Shown piece after piece: positions 1-7,030 of a stretch of DNA of 7,603 nt. How positions within the stretch are numbered: position 1 is the first letter of the stretch; every line of letters begins with the position of its first letter. The notes under the pieces were generated by a model. That model was not told the origin of the DNA, did no database searches, and was given only the letters and a program-made list of their open reading frames with translations. The translations under genes were made by a program, and so were the position numbers. The stretch spans positions 1 through 7,603 of the forward strand of contig JAGWRL010000050.1 in the NCBI GenBank assembly GCA_028876585.1, in the 5' to 3' direction. Source of the stretch: Pseudomonadota bacterium. GTDB lineage: Bacteria; Pseudomonadota; Alphaproteobacteria; Rhizobiales; Beijerinckiaceae.

Positions 1-719
1 CCGACATCGGGCTGACGACCTTGAGCGAGGTCGTCGACGCCGTCAGCCTCATCCGCGACCGGGTCGAAACGCCGCTGATCGTCGACGCCGACACCGGCTT
101 CGGCAACGCGCTCAACGCGCAGCGCACCGTTCGCCTGTTGGAGCGCGCGGGCGCGAACGCGATCCAGATCGAGGACCAGACCTTCCCCAAACGCTGCGGC
201 CATCTCGCCGACAAGACGGTGATCTCGGCGTCCGATATGACCGCCAAGATCAAGGCGGCGGTCGATGCGCGGGCGAGCCAGGAGACGCTGATCGTCGCGC
301 GCACCGACGCGGCCGCCGTCGAGGGCCTCGCCAGCGCGCTCGAACGCGCGCGCGCCTATGGCGAGGCGGGCGCGGACGTGCTGTTCGTCGAAGCGCCGCG
401 CAGCGAGGAACAACTGGCGACGATCGCGCGCGCCTTTCCCAAAGGGCCGCCGCTGATGGCGAATATGGTGGAGGGCGGGCAGACGCCGATCCTGGGGCGC
501 GAGACCTTGCAGGCGCTCGGCTTCTCGCTGGTGATCTTTCCCGGCGGCGTCGTGCGCGCCATCGCCCGCGCGGCGCGGGACTTCTACGCAACGCTGCTGC
601 GCGACGGCGACACGCGGGGCTTTCGCGACCGCATGTTCGATTTCGACGCGCTCAACCAAACCATCGGGACGCCGCAGATGCTGGCGCTCGGCCGCGCCTA
701 CGAGGGGGAGACGCGATGA
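1..719 (+). CDS. Isocitrate lyase/PEP mutase family protein (methylisocitrate lyase-like), 5'-truncated by window edge
   Basis: This is a cytoplasmic TIM-barrel C-C lyase of the ICL/PEPM superfamily, missing its N-terminus. The frame is open from base 3 and already homologous there (D-I-G-L-T-T-L), so the TTG at 21 is internal and the true start lies upstream. The metal-site loop DADTGFGN is at 84-107. The signature KRCGH loop at 189-203 carries the nucleophilic cysteine (195-197) and follows EDQTFP. Next come an ARTDA segment, an EAP motif and ANMVEGGQTP. The order and wording follow 2-methylisocitrate lyase PrpB closely, and the KRCGH cysteine argues for a lyase rather than a PEP mutase. 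Known family activities include methylisocitrate, dimethylmalate and oxaloacetate cleavage; which applies here is unknown. There is no citrate-cycle or methylcitrate partner, and the gene is fused by a 4-nt overlap to a hydantoinase-type gene, so a special catabolic substrate is more likely than propionate metabolism. Confidence 0.9.
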   Translation, partial: DIGLTTLSEVVDAVSLIRDRVETPLIVDADTGFGNALNAQRTVRLLERAGANAIQIEDQTFPKRCGHLADKTVISASDMTAKIKAAVDARASQETLIVARTDAAAVEGLASALERARAYGEAGADVLFVEAPRSEEQLATIARAFPKGPPLMANMVEGGQTPILGRETLQALGFSLVIFPGGVVRAIARAARDFYATLLRDGDTRGFRDRMFDFDALNQTIGTPQMLALGRAYEGETR

Positions 720-2419
720 GCGCGCTGGACCCGGTCACGCTCGCCGTGCTCAAGGGCCGGCTGGAGCAGATCGCCGACGAGATGGACGTGACGCTCTACC
801 GCTCCGCCTTCAACCCCATCATCGCCGAAGCGCGCGACGCCTGCCACGGGCTCTATCACGCGCAGACCGGCGCGACGCTGGTGCAGGGCTCGACCGGCCT
901 GCCGATCTTCGTCGGCGCCATGGCTTTCGCGGTCAAGGCGGTGATCGACAAGGTCGCGCGCGATGTGGCGTCGGGGCGGGACCAACTGAAGCCCGGTGAC
1001 GCCTTTCTGTTCAACGACCCCTATGACGGCGGCACGCATCTCAACGACTTCCGGCTGGTGCGGCCGGTGTTTCGCGACGGCGAGGTGTTCTGCTGGATCG
1101 CCTCGGCCGGCCATTGGCTCGACATCGGCGGCAATGTGCCGGGCGGCTTCAACGCCCGGGCGACCGAGAGCTATCAGGAAGGCGTGCGCATCCCGCCGGT
1201 GAAGTTCATCCGCGAGGGCAAGCTCAACGAGGATTTCGTCGATATTCTCTCCGCCAACAGCCGCGCCGCGCGCTCCAATTACGGCGACCTCAACGGCCAG
1301 CTCAACGCGCTCGCGCTTGGCGAGCGGCGCTTGAGCGAATTGCTCGACGCTTACGGCGACGCCACCATCTCCGCCGCCTTCGACGCCTTCACGCGCCGCG
1401 CCGAAGCGTTGATGCGCGAGAACCTCGCCGCCATGCCCGACGGCCGTTACAGTTTCGAGGACTGGCTCGACAATGACGGCGTCAGCGACGCGCCGCTCAC
1501 AATCGCGCTCGACATGACGATCGAGGGCGACGCGATGACGCTCGATTTCTCGCGCTCCTCGCCACCCTGCGCCGGGCCGCTCAACATCGCCTATTCGACC
1601 GCGGTCGCCTGCTGCTATGTCGCGCTCAAGCACGTGTTCACCGACGTTCCCGCCAACGCCGGCTGTCTCGCGCCGATCCGCTTCGTCATCCCCGAGACCA
1701 CGCTGCTCGGCGTCAAGGCGCCCAAGCCCGTCGGCGGCTATACCGAAACCATCCTGCGCGTCATCGGCGTGGTGTTCGGCGCCATCGCCAAAGCGGCGCC
1801 GGAGCGCGCCATCGCCGCGCCCTTCGGCACCATCAACGCGCTGTCGCTCGCCGGTCATCGCGCCGACGGCTCGCGATGGGTGATGTTTTCGTTCTTCGGC
1901 GGCGGCCTCGGCGCGACGCCGGGCTCGGACGGGCTCAGCCACGGCAACAACCCGATCTCGATGGCGACGATCCCGCCGGCGGAAATCCTCGAGGCGTCCT
2001 ATCCCGTGATGTTCACGCAATGGGCGCTCAGGCCCGACAGCGCCGGCGCGGGCCGTCATCGCGGCGGCCTGGGCGCGATCTACGAAATCGAGATTCTGGC
2101 GGAGAGCGGCGCGGAAGCGTTCCTGCTCGGCGAGCGCGGCCGTTTCGCGCCCTTCGGGACGCAGGGCGGCGGCGCGGCGGCGCTCAACCGCTTCGTCTAC
2201 GATACGCCCGACGGCCCTCGCTCGCCGCCGCTCGCCTCCAAGGTCGTCGACGTCAAGCTCGCCAAAGGCCAGCGCGCGCGGCTGGAGACGCCGGGCGGCG
2301 GCGGCTTCGGCAGTCCACACGAACGCGACCGCGCGGCGGTCGCGCGCGATGTCCGGCTCGGCTACGTCAGCGCCGCCGCCGCCCGCGAACTCTACGGTTA
2401 CGAGGAGCCCAGCGCGTGA
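716..2419 (+). CDS. Hydantoinase B/oxoprolinase family subunit (HyuB-type)
   Basis: A 567-residue HyuB-family protein of full usual length. These proteins pair with HyuA to open amide rings with ATP (N-methylhydantoin, 5-oxoproline) or, in the Acx/Apc branch, to carboxylate ketones. It opens with LDPVTLAVLKGRLEQIADEM, typical of the family, followed by NDPYDGGTHLND (100-111) and GHWLDIGG (132-139). It ends with TPGGGGFGSP (525-534), the usual glycine-rich C-terminal signature. H108, D111 and H133 have the same relative spacing as the Mn ligands I recall from the acetone carboxylase HyuB-like subunit, so a metal site is plausible. The start is the ATG at 716, which overlaps the previous stop as ATGA and has a strong Shine-Dalgarno GGGGGAG at 704-710, five bases upstream. 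No small acetone carboxylase gamma subunit is nearby, which disfavours that activity. The substrate is unknown. Confidence 0.95.
   Translation: MSALDPVTLAVLKGRLEQIADEMDVTLYRSAFNPIIAEARDACHGLYHAQTGATLVQGSTGLPIFVGAMAFAVKAVIDKVARDVASGRDQLKPGDAFLFNDPYDGGTHLNDFRLVRPVFRDGEVFCWIASAGHWLDIGGNVPGGFNARATESYQEGVRIPPVKFIREGKLNEDFVDILSANSRAARSNYGDLNGQLNALALGERRLSELLDAYGDATISAAFDAFTRRAEALMRENLAAMPDGRYSFEDWLDNDGVSDAPLTIALDMTIEGDAMTLDFSRSSPPCAGPLNIAYSTAVACCYVALKHVFTDVPANAGCLAPIRFVIPETTLLGVKAPKPVGGYTETILRVIGVVFGAIAKAAPERAIAAPFGTINALSLAGHRADGSRWVMFSFFGGGLGATPGSDGLSHGNNPISMATIPPAEILEASYPVMFTQWALRPDSAGAGRHRGGLGAIYEIEILAESGAEAFLLGERGRFAPFGTQGGGAAALNRFVYDTPDGPRSPPLASKVVDVKLAKGQRARLETPGGGGFGSPHERDRAAVARDVRLGYVSAAAARELYGYEEPSA
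2402..2407 (+). promoter_or_regulatory. Ribosome binding site fixing the HyuA GTG start
   Basis: GAGGAG lies eight bases before the GTG at 2416, inside the last codons of the HyuB-type gene. The open frame extends back to 1876, but only this site combines a Shine-Dalgarno, the stop/start overlap GTGA, and the expected N-terminus of the HyuA family. Confidence 0.75.
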
Positions 2420-4461
2420 GCCGGACTTTGATTGGGGTGGACGTCGGCGGCACCTTCACCGACCTGTTCCTGTTCGACGGCGCGACCGGCCGTTTCGCCA
2501 CCGCCAAGACGCCGTCGCAGCGCGGCGATGAGGCGCAGGGCTTTCTCGCCGGTCTCGAAAAGCTCGGCCGCATCGCCGGTTTCGACGCCATTGTGCACGG
2601 CACGACCGTCGGCACCAATGCGCTGTTGGAGCGCAAGGGCGCCAAGGTCGGCCTCATCACCACGCCGGGCTTTCGCGACGTGCTGGAAATGCGCCGCCGC
2701 GACCGTCCCCGCACCTGGGGCCTGACCGGCGACTTCCGCCCCGTGGTGGAGCGCGATCTCTGCGTCGAGGTCGGCGAGCGCACCCTGAGCGACGGCGGCG
2801 TTCGGGTCGCGGTGAACCCTGAGGAAGTCGCGGCGCGGGCGCGTGAACTCGCCGCGCGCGGGGCGCAGGCGCTGGCGATCGTGTTCGTCAACGCCTACGC
2901 CAATCCCGCCAACGAGCGCGCGGCGGCGGAGGCCGCGCGCGCCGTCTGGCCGAACGCACATGTGATCGCCTCGCATGAGATCCTGCCGGAAATCCGCGAA
3001 TTCGAGCGCGCCTCCACCACCGCGCTCAACGCCTATCTGCAACCCGTCGTCGGCGATTATCTCGATCGGCTGCAAGGCGCCTTGAAGGCGCGCGATTTCG
3101 CGGGCGAGTTCCATATCGTTCAGTCGAACGGCGGCGTCATGTCGGTCGAGGGCGCGCGCAGGTTTCCCGTGCGCACCGCGCTTTCCGGGCCCGCGGCGGG
3201 CGTCATCGCGGCCTCGGCGATCGCGGGCGCGGCGGGCTTCGCCAACGTCATCACCGCCGACCTCGGCGGCACTTCGTTCGATGTCTCGCTGATCGCGGGC
3301 GGCGAAGCGGCGCTGGCGGCGCAGACGACCATCGACTTCGGCCTCGTCATCCGCACGCCGATGATCGAGATCACCACCATCGGCGCGGGCGGCGGCTCCA
3401 TCGCCTTCGTCGATCGCGGCGGCCTGTTGCAGGTGGGGCCGGAGAGCGCGGGCTCCGTGCCGGGGCCGGTCAGCTACGGCGCGGGCGGAACGCGGCCGAC
3501 GCTGACCGACGCGCATGTCGTGCTTGGCCGCATCAACGCCGAGCGGCCGATCGGCGGCAAGCTCGCGCGGCTCGACCGCGAGGCCGCCGCGCGCGCGATC
3601 CTCGAACATGTCGGCGAACCGCTCGGGCTCGACGCGGTCGCCGCAGCGGAGGCCATCGTGCGCGTGGCGGATGCGCGCATGGCCGGCGCCATCCGCCTCG
3701 TCTCCATCGAGCGCGGCCACAACCCGCAGGATTTCGCGCTGGCGCCGTTCGGCGGCGGCGGCGCGCTGCACGCGGCGGCGCTGATCCGCGAGGTGGGACT
3801 CGGCTGCGCGCTCGTGCCCCGCTTTCCCGGGCTCACCTCGGCGCTCGGCTGCGTCATCGCCGATCTGCGCCACGACAGCGTGCGCACCGTCAATCTCATG
3901 CTGGACAGCCTCGACGCGGCGGCGCTCGGCGCGCGGCTCGCGGAGGAAGGCCGCGCCGTGCGCGCCGTCATCGAGGGCGCGGGCGTGCCGGTGCAGCGCA
4001 TCGACGTCGGCTATGAACTCGACATGCACTATCTCGGCCAGACGCATGCCATTTCCGCCCCGTTGAGCCTCGGCCCCGAGGGCGTGACGGGGGAGGGGGT
4101 GCGCGCGGCGTTCGAGGCCGCCTATCAGGCCCGCTTCAGCCGGCTGCTTGCGGGAACGCCGGTCAAGATCGTCTCGCTGCGCGCGACCGCCATCGGCCGC
4201 CGGCCTCACTTCGATCTCGCAGCCCTGGCGCCGGGCGCGGCGGCGAGCCTGGAGGCGGCGCGGCGGGCGGCGCGTCCGGTCTGGTTCGGCGGCGGCTTCG
4301 TCGAAACCGCAGTCTGGTCGCGGCTCGACCTGCCGGTCGGCGCCGTCGTCGAAGGGCCTGCGATCCTCGAACAGCCCGACGCGACGATCGTCGTCGAGCC
4401 CGGGCAGGGCGCGCGGGTCGACGCGCTCGGCAATCTCGTCATCGCGCGGGGCGGCGCATGA
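2416..4461 (+). CDS. Hydantoinase A/oxoprolinase family ATP-binding subunit (HyuA-type)
   Basis: A 681-residue HyuA-family protein. It is the ATP-using partner of HyuB, with an ASKHA (actin/sugar kinase) fold, and is thought to phosphorylate the substrate carbonyl. The N-terminal phosphate loop GVDVGGTFTD is at residues 7-16. HGTTVGTN is at 61-68, QSNGGVM at 236-242, and the second phosphate motif ADLGGTSFDV at 281-290. These are followed by GAGGGSIA and YGAGGTRPTLTDA, and a C-terminal domain with HYLGQTH and the LRATAIGRRP segment. The approximate layout is Hydant_A_N 5-180, Hydantoinase_A 200-490, and C-terminal domain 505-670. The family sequence begins right at the GTG 2416, which overlaps the HyuB stop as GTGA, so the upstream in-frame extension is a shadow. 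Together the two subunits total 1248 residues, close to the fused eukaryotic 5-oxoprolinase of about 1290. The family is certain; whether the substrate is a hydantoin, lactam, imide or ketone is open. Confidence 0.95.
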   Translation: MSRTLIGVDVGGTFTDLFLFDGATGRFATAKTPSQRGDEAQGFLAGLEKLGRIAGFDAIVHGTTVGTNALLERKGAKVGLITTPGFRDVLEMRRRDRPRTWGLTGDFRPVVERDLCVEVGERTLSDGGVRVAVNPEEVAARARELAARGAQALAIVFVNAYANPANERAAAEAARAVWPNAHVIASHEILPEIREFERASTTALNAYLQPVVGDYLDRLQGALKARDFAGEFHIVQSNGGVMSVEGARRFPVRTALSGPAAGVIAASAIAGAAGFANVITADLGGTSFDVSLIAGGEAALAAQTTIDFGLVIRTPMIEITTIGAGGGSIAFVDRGGLLQVGPESAGSVPGPVSYGAGGTRPTLTDAHVVLGRINAERPIGGKLARLDREAAARAILEHVGEPLGLDAVAAAEAIVRVADARMAGAIRLVSIERGHNPQDFALAPFGGGGALHAAALIREVGLGCALVPRFPGLTSALGCVIADLRHDSVRTVNLMLDSLDAAALGARLAEEGRAVRAVIEGAGVPVQRIDVGYELDMHYLGQTHAISAPLSLGPEGVTGEGVRAAFEAAYQARFSRLLAGTPVKIVSLRATAIGRRPHFDLAALAPGAAASLEAARRAARPVWFGGGFVETAVWSRLDLPVGAVVEGPAILEQPDATIVVEPGQGARVDALGNLVIARGGA

Positions 4462-5054
4462 ACTGGCAAGACACGGCGCTGCTGATCGTCGACCTGCAGA
4501 ACGATTTCCTGCATCCGCAGGGCGCCTATGCGCGCGGCGGGCAGGCGAACGCGGACATCGCCGCGTTGCCGGCGCGGCTCGCCCCGCTCGCCCGCGCGCT
4601 TCAGGCCGCGGGCGGAACCGTGGTCTCCACCCATTTCACGCTCGTGCCGGGGCGCGGCGGCGAACCCATCGTTTCGCCGCATCTCAAGGCGCTGCGGCCG
4701 TTCCTGCGCAAGGGCGATTTTGCGCCCGGGGCCTGGGGCCACGCGCTCGTCGAGGAACTGGCGCCGTCCGATTTCCAGATCGAGAAGATCGCCTATTCCG
4801 CCTTCTACATGACGCGGCTCGAATGGGTGCTGCGCAAGGCCGGGATCGCGCGGCTGATCGTCGGCGGCATCGTCAGCAACGGCGGCGTCGCCTCGAGCGT
4901 GCGCGACGCGCATGTGCGCGAATTCGAGATCACGGTGCTGGAGGACGGCTGCGCCGCCTTCGATCGCGAAACGCATGCGACCGCGCTCGCGGCGCTGAAG
5001 CCGGTCGCGCGCCTCGCCCGCATCGCCGACCTCCTCGCGGAGATCGCGGCATGA
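4458..5054 (+). CDS. Isochorismatase-fold protein lacking the catalytic cysteine
   Basis: A 198-residue cytosolic protein of the isochorismatase/cysteine hydrolase superfamily (nicotinamidase, maleamate amidase, carbamoylsarcosine amidase), full length. The N-terminal strand LLIVDLQNDF carries the triad aspartate D12. K110, in EKIAYSAFYMT, sits where the triad lysine belongs. The third motif reads GGIVSNGGVASSVRDAH (136-152), where active members have T-N-x-C-V; the cysteine position is G143, encoded by GGC at 4884-4886. The only cysteine, C165 in EDGCAAF, belongs to the usual downstream D-x-C segment and is not the nucleophile. E. coli YecD shows the same Cys-to-Gly change (recalled). An amidase role by the usual thioester route is therefore unlikely; a different reaction, a binding role or a regulatory role is possible. 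The start ATG overlaps the HyuA stop as ATGA, but its Shine-Dalgarno is weak (GGGG), suggesting dependence on coupled translation. Confidence 0.93.
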   Translation: MNWQDTALLIVDLQNDFLHPQGAYARGGQANADIAALPARLAPLARALQAAGGTVVSTHFTLVPGRGGEPIVSPHLKALRPFLRKGDFAPGAWGHALVEELAPSDFQIEKIAYSAFYMTRLEWVLRKAGIARLIVGGIVSNGGVASSVRDAHVREFEITVLEDGCAAFDRETHATALAALKPVARLARIADLLAEIAA

Positions 5055-6445
5055 GCCTGAAGCCGCCGCCCGCCGCGTTCGACGCCGAGACGCAGGTTCT
5101 CGTGGTCGGCGCCGGCGCCGCCGGCCTCATCGCCGCGCTGTCGGCGCGCGAGGCGGGGGCCGAGGTCGTGCTGATCGAGCGCGACGCGACGCCGCGCGGC
5201 TCGACCGCGCTTTCGGCCGGCCTCATTCCGGCGGCGGGCACGCGGTTCCAGGCCGAGCGCGGCATCGCCGACGACGCGGCGGCCTTCGCGCGCGATATCG
5301 ACGCGAAGTCGCACGGCGAAGCCGATCCGGATCTGGTCGCGCTCGTCGCGCGCGAGGCGGGGCCGACCGTGGAATGGCTCGCCGACCGCTACGGCCTGCC
5401 GTTTTCGGTGGTGCACGATTTCGACTATCCCGGCCACGGCGCGCGGCGCATGCATGGCCTGCCGAGCCGTTCCGGGGCCGAACTGATGGACCGGCTGCGC
5501 GCGGCCGTCGAAGGCGCGGACGCCACTTTGCTCGGCGGCGCGCTCGCCGTCGCGTTGTTTGTCGAGCCGGACGGGCGCCTGCGTGGCGTCGAGATCGAGC
5601 GGCCGGACGGATCGCGCGAAAGCATCGCGGCGCGCGCGCTCGTGCTCGCCTGCAACGGCTACGGCGGCCATCCCGATCTGGTGGCGCGGCACATCCCGGA
5701 GATGGCGGGCGCGCTCTATTTCGGCCACCCCGGCAATCGCGGCGACGCGCTTCTCTGGGGCGAGGCGCTCGGCGCGAAACTCGCCCATCTCTCCGCCTAC
5801 CAGGGCCACGGCTCGGTCGCCCATCCGCACGGCGTCCTCATCACCTGGGCGACGATCAGCGAGGGTGGTTTTCAGGTCAACGCCAGCGGCGCGCGCTTTT
5901 GCGACGAGAGCCGCGGCTATTCCGAACAGGCGCGCGAGGTGATCGCGCAGGAAGGCGGCCTCGCCTGGACGATCTTCGACGAACGCATCGCCGCCATCGC
6001 CCGCCAGTTCGAGGATTACCGGCAGGCGGAGGCGGCGGGCGCGATCGCGGCGGCGCCGGATGTGGAGGGTCTGGCGCGGGCGCTGAAGCTGCCCGCAGCC
6101 AGGCTGGGGGCGACTCATGCTGAGGTCGAGGCGCTCAAACGCGCCGGCGCGCGCGACCGCTTCGGCCGCGATTTCGCCGGCGTCCCCGCGCTCGCGTCGC
6201 CGCTGCGCGGCGTCAAGGTGAGGGGGGCGCTGTTCCACACCCAGGGCGGGCTCGCGGTGGACTCACAGGCGCGCGTGCAACGCCGGGAGGGCGGCGTCTT
6301 GCCCAACCTGTTCGCCGCCGGCGGCGCGGCGGCGGGCGTTTCGGGATCGTCGGCGCAGGGCTATCTCTCCGGCAACGGCCTGCTCACCGCAAGCACGCTT
6401 GGCCGGATTGCCGGCCGCAGCGCCTCTCGGCTCGCGCTGCGCTGA
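5051..6445 (+). CDS. FAD-dependent oxidoreductase, fumarate reductase/ketosteroid dehydrogenase superfamily
   Basis: A 464-residue soluble flavoprotein with no signal peptide or membrane segment. The Rossmann fold gives VLVVGAGAAGLIAAL, with the dinucleotide loop GAGAAG at 20-25 and the ribose-binding acidic residue E43 in LIERD. RGSTALSAGLIPAAG (49-63) is the family's second FAD region. The substrate-side domain carries HPHGVLITWATISEGGF (258-274), and a conserved H396-T397-x-G-G lies before the C-terminal FAD signature LPNLFAAGGAAAGVSG and GYLSGNGLLTASTLGRIAG. This is the layout of FrdA, TcuA and KstD-like enzymes. If the EGG is aligned, the catalytic proton-donor arginine of fumarate reductases (R-G-E-G-G) is I269 here, so fumarate or tricarballylate chemistry is not assured. 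The ATG at 5051 overlaps the previous stop as ATGA and has GGAG at 5039-5042; the longer upstream frame is a shadow. It is the last gene of the operon and probably performs a desaturation or reduction step on the pathway intermediate. Confidence 0.92.
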   Translation: MSLKPPPAAFDAETQVLVVGAGAAGLIAALSAREAGAEVVLIERDATPRGSTALSAGLIPAAGTRFQAERGIADDAAAFARDIDAKSHGEADPDLVALVAREAGPTVEWLADRYGLPFSVVHDFDYPGHGARRMHGLPSRSGAELMDRLRAAVEGADATLLGGALAVALFVEPDGRLRGVEIERPDGSRESIAARALVLACNGYGGHPDLVARHIPEMAGALYFGHPGNRGDALLWGEALGAKLAHLSAYQGHGSVAHPHGVLITWATISEGGFQVNASGARFCDESRGYSEQAREVIAQEGGLAWTIFDERIAAIARQFEDYRQAEAAGAIAAAPDVEGLARALKLPAARLGATHAEVEALKRAGARDRFGRDFAGVPALASPLRGVKVRGALFHTQGGLAVDSQARVQRREGGVLPNLFAAGGAAAGVSGSSAQGYLSGNGLLTASTLGRIAGRSASRLALR

Positions 6446-6583
6446 TGGGGGCGGAGGCGGCACTGCGCCAACAGCGGACATTGCCGTATTCTCATTCGCC
6501 ACCTCCCTGTAGACGATCGTGCCGGGCGCGCCCCCCCGGGGGATGCGCATTGTGTCGCATTTCATGGAATTGGGACCCCGCTA
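6446..6583. other. Short intergenic spacer between operon and IS remnants
   Basis: No coding sequence is supported here. The spacer holds a run of GC palindromes near 6524-6550 but no stem followed by a T-tract, so no intrinsic terminator can be called for the operon. On the - strand a GGGAGG followed by an ATG (6493-6495) looks like a start, but it reads only into the antisense of the flavoprotein gene and is not supported. Confidence 0.6.
6524..6550. repeat. Cluster of three adjoining palindromes
   Basis: Three perfect palindromes follow each other: GGGCGCGCCC (6524-6533), CCCCCGGGGG (6533-6542, sharing one base with the first) and ATGCGCAT (6543-6550). There is no T-tract, so this is not a standard terminator. 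It may be a chance product of high GC, a Rho-independent pause site, or a scar of insertion next to the IS3 end. Confidence 0.5.
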
Positions 6584-6603
6584 TGGAGTGGGCCCCAGGG
6601 GCC
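6565..6603. repeat. Two tandem IS-end-like sequences with an inner palindrome
   Basis: TGGAATTGGGACCCC (6565-6579) is followed four bases later by TGGAGTGGGCCCC (6584-6596), an imperfect direct copy. The second copy continues into GGGGCCGGACAG, which looks like the terminal inverted repeat of IS3-family elements (TGG...CCCC...CCGGACAG type, recalled). GGCCCC-A-GGGGCC (6591-6603) is also a perfect inverted repeat. The inner copy is taken as the end of the IS3 remnant; the outer copy may be a second, older IS end. Confidence 0.45.
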
Positions 6604-7030
6604 GGACAGAACTCAGGCTGCTGATTTGACCGTTGGCTGGGGGTTTGCGTCCTCGAATTGTTGCGGGCTGAGATATCCCAGAGCGGAATGTGGACGACGT
6701 CGGTTGTAGACTTCATCGATGAGGCGCGGAAGGTCCTCGGCGACGTCGGCGAAGTTTCTGTAGGCCATCGGATACACGGCCTCGACTTTCATCGTTTTCA
6801 TGAAGCTTTCGGCCTTTGCGTTGTCGTAGGAGTTGCCTCGCCGCCCCATGGAGCCGACGACGCCATGGCGAGCCAAGGTTTCCCGCTAAGCCTGAGCGGC
6901 GTATTGCGGACCGCGGTCGCTATGGTGGATGCAGCCGGGCGGCGGGTCTCGACTGCGGCGAGCGTCAATCGGATGTCGATGGAACGGCTGATCGCATAGC
7001 CGACGGCGCGCCACGACCAAGCGCCTAAGA
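6584..7030 (-). mobile_element. IS3-family insertion sequence remnant, upstream half missing
   Basis: The element spans the IS3-like terminal sequence at 6584 through the last clear transposase homology near 7030. It contains only the C-terminal half of OrfB on the - strand; OrfA, the start of OrfB and the other terminal repeat are absent. The far boundary coincides with the beginning of an IS5-type element, so the missing half was probably removed or displaced by that insertion. The 6584 boundary rests on likeness of the terminal sequence and is approximate. Confidence 0.7.

Noticed and set aside
21..23. TTG as start of the ICL-like gene
   Set aside because: Homology to the family continues upstream to base 3, and most of the N-terminal barrel is missing, so the gene begins before the window.
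698..2320. 540-codon open frame on the - strand opposite the HyuB-type gene
   Set aside because: It is arginine/alanine-rich with no recognisable domain and exactly antisense to a well-conserved gene; long antisense frames are expected at this GC content.
1876..2415. In-frame N-terminal extension of the HyuA-type gene
   Set aside because: The extension is arginine-rich shadow sequence inside HyuB; family homology begins at GTG 2416, which has a Shine-Dalgarno and a 4-nt overlap.
2398..4209. 603-codon open frame on the - strand opposite the HyuA-type gene
   Set aside because: It has the same low-complexity R/A/D/H-rich composition as other antisense shadows, and no family motif.
716..4461. 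Assignment of the HyuA/HyuB pair as acetone carboxylase or as 5-oxoprolinase
   Set aside because: No gamma subunit accompanies the pair, which argues against acetone carboxylase, and there is no glutathione or oxoproline context; family level is all the sequence supports.
4148..5050. In-frame N-terminal extension of the flavoprotein
   Set aside because: It reads arginine-rich nonsense across HyuA and the isochorismatase-like gene; the Rossmann fold begins just after ATG 5051.
4458..5054. Naming the isochorismatase-like protein a maleamate amidase or nicotinamidase
   Set aside because: The catalytic cysteine is glycine, so the usual amidase mechanism is not available.
4805..6238. 477-codon open frame on the - strand opposite the flavoprotein gene
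   Set aside because: It is a shadow of the GC-rich coding strand with no motifs and no ribosome site of note.
6263..6565. - strand open frames over the flavoprotein end and spacer, with a GGGAGG and ATG near 6493-6507
   Set aside because: The ribosome-site likeness is real, but the reading frames are antisense to conserved coding sequence and have no recognisable product.
6658..6999. 113-codon + strand frame over the IS3 remnant
   Set aside because: It is antisense to clear IS3 transposase homology; no independent family motif.
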